Assembly: GCA_016793095.1 (NCBI GenBank)
Contig: JAEUJQ010000041.1
Coordinates: 1 to 64,000 of the forward strand
From: Myxococcaceae bacterium
Lineage (GTDB): Bacteria; Myxococcota; Myxococcia; Myxococcales; Myxococcaceae
Direction: 5' to 3'
DNA: 64,000 nucleotides
The notes under the pieces were generated by a model. That model searched no databases and was not told where the DNA came from. It saw only the letters and a list, made by a program, of their open reading frames with translations. The translations under genes were made by a program, and so were the position numbers. How positions within the stretch are numbered: the first letter of the stretch is position 1; each line of letters starts with the position of its first letter. This document shows, piece by piece, positions 8,896 through 15,822 of this stretch.

Positions 8896-10029
8896 GTGGC
8901 AGAGACGCGGCGCATGCGTCACGCCTTCCTGCTCGTCGCGCTCCTCGTCGGCTGTGAGGTCCCCACCCCGCCGGCCGACACCGGCACCGACGCGGGAGGC
9001 GGCGCTTTCATCGACGCGGGAGGCGATGGTGACGCGGGCCTGGGCGCTGACGCGGGGACTCACGATGCTGGAACTCCAGACGTCGACGGCGGCGCGCCCG
9101 TGGACAGCGGCGTTTCCCAGGACGCGGGGATGATGGATGGCGGCGCGCGACCGGCGCCCTCGGGCTGCGTGACGTCGGTCGCCGCGGGGAGCCACGAGTT
9201 CACCTGCGACGGCATTCGCTGGGACGTCGAGGTGACGCCGCGCTGCGCGCTGGGCGGCTGCGGCCTCGTCGTCGACGTGCACGGCCTCACCATGAGCGCC
9301 GACTCGCTCGACAAGAGCACGAAGCTGCGGGCCGTCGGCGCGCCCCTCGGCTACGTCATCGCCCAGCCGACGGCGCCTCGCGGCGTGCTGGGCCCCTCGT
9401 GGACGCCGGCCACTGACGACCCGAAGGTGTGGGCCGCGATGAACGAGCTGCGGCGCGCGTTCGTCATCGACCCGAGGCGCGTGCACATGACGGGCTTCTC
9501 CCAGGGCGGCGCGATGACGTGGCGCTTCACCTGCCGCTCTGCAGACGAGCTCGCCTCCGTCGCCCCCATCGCCGCCGCCGACGCGCAGACGCTCTCGAGC
9601 AACACGCCGCCGTTTCGGCTCGACTGCCCCTTCACGGCAGCCGAGCGGCCCTCGCGTCCGATTCCGGTCCTCCAGATGCACGGGACGCTGGACGGGCTGG
9701 TGCCCATCGCCAAGGGCGAGCAGCAACGCGACGCGGCGCTCGCGGCCTGGCAGCTCGGGAGCCCCACCGTCATCGGCAGCAGCGCCGACTTCACCCACAC
9801 GCGGTACACGGGCCCGAACGGCCTCTCCTACGAGTACCTCGTGCACAGCTGGCAGGCTCCGACGCCTTCCGTGCTGGTGCCGATTCGCGGCCACTGCATT
9901 CCCGGAGGCGCCGACCTTCGCGCCGGGGCGCCGTTGACGCAGACGATGTTCTTCAGCTGCCAGCCGCCGAACGCCTTCGTCTGGGGTGAGCTGGTGATGG
10001 CCTTCTTCGTCGCGCACCCGAAGTCCTGA
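8896..10029 (+). CDS. secreted polyester/feruloyl-type esterase lipoprotein
   Basis: A 377-residue alpha/beta hydrolase of the LpqC/PHB-depolymerase type. The GTG at 8896 sits 5 bp after a strong GGAGGA (8886-8891); ATG at 8914 is an alternative. The signal ends in a lipobox (LLVGC). A 50-residue Asp-Ala-Gly-rich spacer follows, as often seen in myxobacterial surface proteins. The catalytic core shows VDVHG (oxyanion hole), GFSQGG (nucleophile Ser in GxSxG), HGTLDGLVP (acid) and RGHCIPGG (His). Expected to hydrolyse polyester or feruloyl ester bonds outside the cell; exact substrate unknown. Confidence 0.88.
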   Translation: MAETRRMRHAFLLVALLVGCEVPTPPADTGTDAGGGAFIDAGGDGDAGLGADAGTHDAGTPDVDGGAPVDSGVSQDAGMMDGGARPAPSGCVTSVAAGSHEFTCDGIRWDVEVTPRCALGGCGLVVDVHGLTMSADSLDKSTKLRAVGAPLGYVIAQPTAPRGVLGPSWTPATDDPKVWAAMNELRRAFVIDPRRVHMTGFSQGGAMTWRFTCRSADELASVAPIAAADAQTLSSNTPPFRLDCPFTAAERPSRPIPVLQMHGTLDGLVPIAKGEQQRDAALAAWQLGSPTVIGSSADFTHTRYTGPNGLSYEYLVHSWQAPTPSVLVPIRGHCIPGGADLRAGAPLTQTMFFSCQPPNAFVWGELVMAFFVAHPKS

Positions 10030-10117
10030 TGGGCGAGCGGCGCCCCTCTCGTCGCGCTGCCTCGATGTCACAGCCCTTCGTCGGCGCGCTGACAAGCTGA
10101 CGAGCCGGACCGCTTAA

Positions 10118-11026
10118 GTGCGCGAGACGCCGGCTCGACGGGCTGGCATCGCGCGTGCTGTCGCTCGGCGCATGCTGTTCTTCGCGGTGACGCTCGGAGT
10201 CCTCACCTGCCCGGCGCTGGAGCCATCGCGACTGCAGCTCGTCGGCGTGCTGCTCGACGATGACCCTGCGGCGCGGGCTGCGGTGCTGCGCGACCCTTCG
10301 TCGGGCCGGTCCTTCACCGTTCACGAGGGAGAGGTCATCGAGGGCTCCGGAGAGCTGCAGGTAGAAGCGGACGCCTTCGTCGTCAGGCGGTTCCGGGCGA
10401 CCGTCGAGCGGATCGAGCGTGGGAGGGTGCTCCTCATCCGGCCTCACGGGCGCGAGGTCGCGGCCTCGCCGTCGGCGTGGGCCGAGCGCCGATGCCAACC
10501 GGTCGTCGAGCTCGAGCCTGCAGGCGCGCTGGCGGCGCAGGCCCGAATCGTGCCGGCGTTCGACCGGGGCAAACCGATTGGCTTCAAGCTCTTCTCGATT
10601 CGGCGCGGCTCGCTCTGGAGCGCCGTGGGCCTCGAGAACGGCGACGTCATCGGGCGGGTCAATGGTCTCGACCTCACCAGCCCCGAGAACGCGCTGGTCG
10701 TCTCCTCTTCGCTGCGGTGCGCGCGCCGCCTCGACGTCGAGGTGCGGCGTGGTGGCGAGCACCTCGACCTCGTCCTCCTTCCGGCGGCTGAGCTTCACGC
10801 CGCCGCGCCTCAGCTCGCTCGGGGCCGCGGCGCCTTCGCCGTGAACGACCTCGGTCCTCGGTCGCTGCTCGCACAGGCAGGGCTTCGAGCTGGCGACGTC
10901 GTCGAGCGCATCGACGACGAGCCCGTCACCGTCGTCTTCAGCCGGGCAGGCCAGCGAAGGCGGCTCATCATCGCGGCCCCCGACGCGATGCGCGACGCGG
11001 CTGCCTCCCGAGCGGCGCACCCCTGA
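10118..11026 (+). CDS. GspC-like protein with two PDZ domains
   Basis: A 302-residue protein resembling the inner-membrane type II secretion component GspC. A single N-terminal hydrophobic helix (MLFFAVTLGVLTC) is followed by an HR-like domain (LQLVGVLLDDDP...). Then comes a PDZ domain with the GspC signature GFKLFSIRRGSLWSAVGLENGD, and a second PDZ-like stretch (SLLAQAGLRAGDVVERIDDE). Usual GspC has one PDZ. No other gsp gene is near, so it may be a stand-alone secretion adaptor or scaffold. The GTG at 10118 has no good ribosome site; ATG at 10172 is an alternative. Confidence 0.7.
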   Translation: MRETPARRAGIARAVARRMLFFAVTLGVLTCPALEPSRLQLVGVLLDDDPAARAAVLRDPSSGRSFTVHEGEVIEGSGELQVEADAFVVRRFRATVERIERGRVLLIRPHGREVAASPSAWAERRCQPVVELEPAGALAAQARIVPAFDRGKPIGFKLFSIRRGSLWSAVGLENGDVIGRVNGLDLTSPENALVVSSSLRCARRLDVEVRRGGEHLDLVLLPAAELHAAAPQLARGRGAFAVNDLGPRSLLAQAGLRAGDVVERIDDEPVTVVFSRAGQRRRLIIAAPDAMRDAAASRAAHP

Positions 11027-11052
11027 ACCGGACCGCGGCGTCGGCTGGGCGG

Positions 11053-11090
11053 TTGACTCGATTTGACCATTCGGTTAAACCGTCCGACCA
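11053..11090 (+). promoter_or_regulatory. candidate TetR operator and promoter
   Basis: TTGACT (11053-11058) is followed after 17 bp by TAAACC, a weak -35/-10 pair. Over the -10 lies the inverted repeat CGGTT-A-AACCG (11072-11082), flanked by TTGACC and GTCCGACC. ACCN(n)CGGT half-sites of this kind are typical of TetR-family operators. The site is 18 bp upstream of the tetR ATG, which suggests that the regulator represses its own operon. Confidence 0.5.
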
Positions 11091-11099
11091 AGAGGCGAC

Positions 11100-11708
11100 A
11101 TGGACGCGACGGAGACGAGACAGCGGATCCTCGAGGCGGCGGACGGGCTGTTCGGCGAGCTGGGCTTCGACGCGACGACGACGCGCGACATCGCCGAGCG
11201 CTCGGGCGTCAACAAGGCGCTCATCCACTACCACTTCGGCACCAAGGACGACCTGCTCGAGGCGCTGCTCGAGCGCTACTACGAGCAGCTCGGCGCGACG
11301 ATGCAGGGGGCGTTCGCGCGGCCGCACAAGACGCTGCGCGCGAAGGTCGAAGACGTGCTCGACACCTACGCCGACTTCCTCGCGGCGCACTCCACCTTCG
11401 CCCGCATCGTGCAGCGCGAGGTCGCGAGCGGCCGGCACATCGAGCGCGTCGTCGAGCGCACCCTGCCGATGTTCCAGCTCGGCGTCGCGTGGATGAGCGA
11501 GGCGCTGACGAAGGCGCCGCGCGACCTCGACGCGGTGAACCTGCTCACCACCGTCTACGGCATCGTCGTCACCTGGTTCACCTGGGGTGAGGTGGTGCGC
11601 CGCCTCACCGGGAAGGACCCGTTCTCTCCGGCCGCCCTCGAGGCCCGCAAGCGCCACGTGCGCCGCGTCGTCGGCCTGCTCATCGACGAAGTCGAAGGGA
11701 GGAAGTGA
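11100..11708 (+). CDS. TetR-family transcriptional regulator
   Basis: A 202-residue TetR repressor. The N-terminal DNA-binding helix-turn-helix reads TTRDIAERSGVNKALIHYHF (about residues 24-43), followed by the usual GTKDDLLEALLERYY helix. The C-terminal ligand domain is helical and specific to subfamily; no ligand can be named. Its stop is 3 bp before the glycyl radical enzyme start, so it leads a three-gene operon and very likely controls it, with an operator-like palindrome just upstream. In such settings the inducer is often the enzyme's substrate or product, which is inference here. Confidence 0.93.
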   Translation: MDATETRQRILEAADGLFGELGFDATTTRDIAERSGVNKALIHYHFGTKDDLLEALLERYYEQLGATMQGAFARPHKTLRAKVEDVLDTYADFLAAHSTFARIVQREVASGRHIERVVERTLPMFQLGVAWMSEALTKAPRDLDAVNLLTTVYGIVVTWFTWGEVVRRLTGKDPFSPAALEARKRHVRRVVGLLIDEVEGRK

Positions 11709-11711
11709 GTC

Positions 11712-14258
11712 ATGCAGCTCGAACGCGCCGTCTCCAGTCCCCTCAGCGCAGGTCCTGCTCCTTCGCCGGGCGGGCTCCACCCGAAGAACGCCGTCCTCAA
11801 GCAGCGGCTGCTCGGCGCCGAGCACTGGCTGTGCATCGAGCGCGCGCGGTACGCGACGGAGGTGTGGCGGCAGACCGGGGGCCTGCACCCGTCGCTGCGC
11901 GCGGCGAAGGCCCTCGCGAACGTGCTGGCGAAGATGACGGTGCGCCTCGAGCCCGAGGAGCTGCTGGTGGGCAACCGCTCGTCGAAGCCCATCGCGCCGC
12001 CCATCGCCATCGAGCGCGGCGACTTCACCTTCGTCTTCAAGTACCTGCTCGAAGACCTCGAGGCCTTCGGCTACCGCATCACGCCAGAGGACCGGCGCGA
12101 GCTGCTCGACGACCTCATCCCCTGGTGGGAGGGCCGCACGGTGCGCGACGCGAAGGTGGCGGCGCTCGAGGCGCAGGGCCTCACGAGTCCACCGAACGCC
12201 TCTCCGCTCGAGCTCGTGCGCAAGCTGCGCGCGTTCGGGCCACGCACGCTGGGTCGGGTGCTGACGCCGCGCGCAGGCGCCGAACAGCCGCTGCACCGGA
12301 GGCTGCCCAGGCTGCTACGCGCGATTCGCGCCGGGGCGAAGGACAACGTGAAGGGGCGCGGCCGGTGCACCGACACCCAGGCCCACATCGTGCCGGGCCA
12401 TAAGAACGTGCTGGCCTACGGCTTCTCCGGCATCCGCGACGAGGCCCGCGAGCGCCTCGGCCGCGCGACGACGGACGACGAGCGCGGCTTCCTCGAGGCC
12501 GTCGTCGTCACCTGCGAGGCGATGCGTGACTTCTCACAGCGCTTCGCCGCCCTGGCGCGCGCGCAGGCCGAAGGCGCGGTGGACAACGAGCGGAGGCTCG
12601 AGCTGCTCGACATCGCGAAGCGGTGCGAACGGGTGCCATGGCTGCCCCCTCGCTCGTTCGCCGAGGCCGTGCAGGCGGTGTGGTTCGTCCAGAACGCCGC
12701 CATCATCAGCTACGGGGCTGGCAGCGGCATCACGCCCGGCCGCGTGGACCAGCTGCTCTTCCCCTTCTACGAGGCCGACGTCGCGCGGGGCGCGCTCACC
12801 CGGGACGACGCGCGACGGCTCCTCGAAGAGCTCGTCATCAAGCTCAACGACAACGTCGTCATCTGGCCCAACCTCGGCGGCGTCGAGCTGAACCACCTCG
12901 GGTCCGACGTCGAGAACATCACCCTCGGCGGCGTCGGCCGCGACGGGCGTGACGCCACCAACGAGCTCTCGTGGCTCTTCACCGAGGCCATCGAGAACAC
13001 GAGCCTCGCCACCACCGCGAGCTTCCGCGTCTCGGCGAAGAGCCCGGCCGCGTGGGTGCGCCGCGTCGTCGAGCTGCACCGGCGCACCAACTCGCCCGCG
13101 TTCCTCTGCGACGAGACCGCCATCGCGACGCTGATGAACGACGGCTACCCGCTCGAGGCGGCGCGCGACTACTGCCTCGTGGGCTGCGTCGAGCCGAGCG
13201 GCAACGGCGACACCTTCGGCGCGACCGGCGGCACCAAGGTGTACTTCCCCACCGCGCTCGACCTCGTCTTCAACCGCGGGCGCACCACCTTCTTCGGCAA
13301 CCAGGACGGCCCCGACACCGGCGACCCGCGCGCGTTCCGCTCCTTCGACGAGCTGTTCGCGGCGTTCTCCCGGCAGCTCGAGGTGATGGTGGCGCAGGTG
13401 ACCGAGGCGACGAGGCTGCGCGACGCCATCTGGGCCGAGCGCTTCCACAACCCGCTCATCAGCTGCACCATCGACGGCTGCCTCGAGAGCGCGCGCGACA
13501 TGACGCGCGGCGGCGCCCACTTCAACTTCGGGGCCGTCGGCGGCGGCGGCCTGGCGACGGCGGTGGACTCGCTGGCGACGATTCGGGAGCTCGTCTTCGA
13601 GCGGCGCGCGGTGTCGATGGGCGAGCTGCTGGAAGGCCTGCGCACGAACTTCCGCAGCCACGACGCGCTGCGTGAGCTGCTCCGGGCCGGGCCTCGCTTC
13701 GGCCGTGACGACGCGCGCGTGGACGCGCTCGCCGCCGACGTGGTGGCGCGGTTCTGTGACCTGGTGCGCGCGCAGCCCACGGTGACCGGCGGCCACTTCA
13801 AGGCGAGCCTCATCTCCTACGGTATGAACGTGTACGAAGGGGCGCTCGAGCCGGCGACGCCCGACGGCCGACTCGCGGGCGCGCCGTTGTCGAACAGCAT
13901 GTCGCCGAGCAACGGCGCCGAGACGAAGGGGCCGACGGCGGCGTTCAACTCGCTCGCGCGCATCGACCAGACGCGCATCGGCTACGGCAACTCGCTCAAC
14001 ATGCGGCTGCCCATCGGGCTGCTCGGCTCCGACGCGGGCGTCGATGCGGTCGCCGGCCTCGTGCGCGGGTACTTCAAGAAGGGCGGCTTCCACGTGCAGT
14101 TCAACGCCGCCGACGCCGCCACGCTGCGCGCGGCCCAGGAGCGCCCGCAGGACTTCCCCGACCTCATCGTGCGGGTGTCAGGCTACTCGGCGTACTTCAC
14201 GCGGCTCGGGCGCAGCATTCAGGACGACCTCATCGCGCGCGCCGAGCTCTCACCATGA
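11712..14258 (+). CDS. glycyl radical enzyme (PFL-like superfamily)
   Basis: An 848-residue member of the pyruvate formate-lyase superfamily, which uses an oxygen-sensitive glycyl radical. The active-site loop reads DYCLVGCVEP: Cys492 would form the thiyl radical and Glu494 two residues on matches the general base of the eliminase-type enzymes (choline lyase, glycerol dehydratase). The C-terminal radical loop is RVSGYSAYF with Gly824. It is not PFL itself, which has adjacent cysteines (CC). The Asp found 14 residues after the Cys in glycerol dehydratase is replaced by Gly506 here, so diol dehydration is unlikely. The substrate is unassigned. The gene overlaps its activase by ATGA. Such an enzyme implies anaerobic or microaerobic metabolism in this host. 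Confidence 0.93.
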   Translation: MQLERAVSSPLSAGPAPSPGGLHPKNAVLKQRLLGAEHWLCIERARYATEVWRQTGGLHPSLRAAKALANVLAKMTVRLEPEELLVGNRSSKPIAPPIAIERGDFTFVFKYLLEDLEAFGYRITPEDRRELLDDLIPWWEGRTVRDAKVAALEAQGLTSPPNASPLELVRKLRAFGPRTLGRVLTPRAGAEQPLHRRLPRLLRAIRAGAKDNVKGRGRCTDTQAHIVPGHKNVLAYGFSGIRDEARERLGRATTDDERGFLEAVVVTCEAMRDFSQRFAALARAQAEGAVDNERRLELLDIAKRCERVPWLPPRSFAEAVQAVWFVQNAAIISYGAGSGITPGRVDQLLFPFYEADVARGALTRDDARRLLEELVIKLNDNVVIWPNLGGVELNHLGSDVENITLGGVGRDGRDATNELSWLFTEAIENTSLATTASFRVSAKSPAAWVRRVVELHRRTNSPAFLCDETAIATLMNDGYPLEAARDYCLVGCVEPSGNGDTFGATGGTKVYFPTALDLVFNRGRTTFFGNQDGPDTGDPRAFRSFDELFAAFSRQLEVMVAQVTEATRLRDAIWAERFHNPLISCTIDGCLESARDMTRGGAHFNFGAVGGGGLATAVDSLATIRELVFERRAVSMGELLEGLRTNFRSHDALRELLRAGPRFGRDDARVDALAADVVARFCDLVRAQPTVTGGHFKASLISYGMNVYEGALEPATPDGRLAGAPLSNSMSPSNGAETKGPTAAFNSLARIDQTRIGYGNSLNMRLPIGLLGSDAGVDAVAGLVRGYFKKGGFHVQFNAADAATLRAAQERPQDFPDLIVRVSGYSAYFTRLGRSIQDDLIARAELSP

Positions 14259-14980
14259 GAGGCCGCGTCTTCGACCTCCAGCGGTGCTGCGTGAACGACG
14301 GGCCGGGCCTGCGCACCACCGTCTTCCTCGCGGGCTGCCCCTTGCGCTGCGCGTGGTGTCACAACCCCGAAGCCTTCGCCGGGGACACCGCGAGGTGGGT
14401 GGAGGCCGAGGAGGTGCTCGACGAGGTGCTCGCCGACCGCGACTTCTTCGAGGCGACGGGCGGGGGCCTCACCGTGTCTGGTGGCGAGCCGCTGCTGCAG
14501 CCGGCGTTCGTCAAAGAGGTGCTGACGCGCGCGCGCGCTGAAGGGCTCCACACCTGCGTGCAGACGTCGGGCGCCGTGCCGCGGGACGCGCTGCTCGCCA
14601 TCGTCGGCCTCGCGGACCTCGTGCAGTTCGACCTCAAGCACCCCGACGCGCTCACGCACGAGCGCCTCACCGGCCGCCGCAACGACGACGTGCTGGCCAA
14701 CGCGGCCTTCGTCGCCGCGCACGCGAAGCAGGTCGAGTTCCGCGTGCCCGTCGTACCCGGGTTCACCGACGACGGGCTCGAAGGCACGGCCGCGTTCGTG
14801 CGGGGGCTGGGCGCCCACGCGCTCCACCTGCTGCCCTACCAGCGCACCTACCTCGACAAGTACCGGCGGCTCGGCCTCGGGGCCCGCTGCGCGACGGTCG
14901 AGCCGGCGGCACCGTCCAGACTGGCGTCACTCGCGTCGCGGGTCGAGGCCGCTGGCGTGCACGCCGTTCTGGTGTGCTGA
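14255..14980 (+). CDS. glycyl radical enzyme activase (radical SAM)
   Basis: A 241-residue radical SAM activase that abstracts hydrogen from the glycine of the upstream enzyme. The [4Fe-4S] motif is GCPLRCAWCHNPE (Cys28, Cys32, Cys35). SAM-binding motifs follow: SGGEPLLQ and DLKHPD. Activases of eliminase-type glycyl radical enzymes usually carry a 50-60-residue ferredoxin insert with two extra clusters after this motif. Here the sequence goes straight to AFAGDTARWVEAEEVL without cysteines, as in the minimal PflA. The start overlaps the stop of the enzyme gene (ATGA), so they are co-translated. Confidence 0.95.
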   Translation: MRGRVFDLQRCCVNDGPGLRTTVFLAGCPLRCAWCHNPEAFAGDTARWVEAEEVLDEVLADRDFFEATGGGLTVSGGEPLLQPAFVKEVLTRARAEGLHTCVQTSGAVPRDALLAIVGLADLVQFDLKHPDALTHERLTGRRNDDVLANAAFVAAHAKQVEFRVPVVPGFTDDGLEGTAAFVRGLGAHALHLLPYQRTYLDKYRRLGLGARCATVEPAAPSRLASLASRVEAAGVHAVLVC

Positions 14981-15038
14981 GGCGCGAACGGCTGCGGCGG
15001 CTGGCCGCGCGCGAACGTTCGAGAGTACGATTCAGTTC

Positions 15039-15227
15039 GTGAAGCGAATGGACATCAGAGTCGAGGACGTCGAGGTGACGCTCACGTGGGGCAATGCCGC
15101 CGAGGCCAAAGCCTCGCTGCGAACCGAGAGCGAGCAACGCTTTCGTACCCTCCCGCTGCGTGACCGTCTGCTGATCGCGCTCTCGATGGTGAGGAGTTCT
15201 CGGCCGGATGAACAACACCAGCGTTGA
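15039..15227 (+). CDS. small ORF upstream of nucleotidyltransferase
   Basis: A 62-residue helical, charged protein (start GTG 15039, or ATG 15048 giving 59 residues). No family is recognised. It overlaps the following nucleotidyltransferase by 20 bp, the arrangement of a toxin-antitoxin-like or MNT-type pair. A perfect palindrome CGAACGTTCG (15012-15021) and a -10-like TACGAT (15026-15031) lie just upstream and could form an autoregulated promoter. A similar small-ORF/nucleotidyltransferase pair occurs at 41745-42583. Function is inferred from context only. Confidence 0.45.
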   Translation: MKRMDIRVEDVEVTLTWGNAAEAKASLRTESEQRFRTLPLRDRLLIALSMVRSSRPDEQHQR

Positions 15228-15779
15228 AGGTCCGGCCGAAGCCCTCGCAAGGTTGGCGGGCATTCTCCAGCGCTTCGGCGTCTCGGATTACGCGGTCACT
15301 GGCGGTATGCGCTGGGAGTCTGGACGAATCCAAGGGAGACGCGGGACATCGACCTCTGTGGCGTGTTGCCCTCGAGCTCGGTGGACCGACTGCTTGCGCA
15401 GCATGACGGGATCCGGTCCGGCGGGGCCGAGATGCCCGACCTCGTCCGGTTCCGCGTCGGCAGTTGGGACGTGGACCTCTTCGTCACCAAGAGCGAGTTC
15501 GACCGCGAAGTCCTGCGCCGGGCCGTGGGTGTCGACGTTGCTGGCGTCCGGCTACGGGTGGTCACTCCCGAAGACCTCGTCATTCACAAGCTGATCAAGT
15601 TGCTCACCGACAAGCGCCGGCTGCTCCAGGACGCCGCGGACCTGCGCGCGCTGACGAGCGCAAATGCCCTCGACAAGGAGTACCTTCGAACGTGGCTCCC
15701 GCCCAGTGACTTTTCCCTGGTCGACCGCCTCCCGAACCTGGATGAAGGCGCGCTTGCTCGCGCACTGCTGAGCCGTTGA
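15208..15779 (+). pseudogene. frameshifted nucleotidyltransferase (AbiEii/DUF6036-like)
   Basis: Two overlapping frames together spell one nucleotidyltransferase. The first frame (ATG 15208) reads NNTSVEGP...SDYAVTGG up to about 15305. The family continuation YALGVWTNPRETRDIDLCG is found in the -1 frame from 15306 on, running to the stop at 15779. Together this gives the classic GG-x(n)-R.T.DIDL polymerase-beta core followed by DVDLF and VVTPEDLVIHKLIK. One base is missing in GGCGG|TATGCG. Either the gene is broken in this strain or the assembly has a 1-bp error. The intact product would be about 190 residues. Confidence 0.8.
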
Positions 15780-15795
15780 AGTCCAGCGAGACTCC

Positions 15796-15814
15796 GCCCG
15801 CATGCGGCGCGGGC
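15796..15814. terminator. hairpin between convergent genes
   Basis: GCCCGC (15796-15801) pairs with GCGGGC (15809-15814) around a 7-base loop, in the 43 bp between two convergent genes. No T tract follows on either strand, so a role as a bidirectional terminator is only plausible. Confidence 0.3.
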
Positions 15815-15822
15815 TGCGTCGC

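Noticed and set aside
12534..14093. Minus-strand frame (519 residues) opposite the glycyl radical enzyme
   Set aside because: Composition is typical of a shadow frame, and the plus strand has unmistakable catalytic motifs.
11712..14258. Annotation as pyruvate formate-lyase
   Set aside because: PFL needs two adjacent active-site cysteines; here only Cys492 is in GCVEP, and the upstream Cys is four residues away (Cys488).
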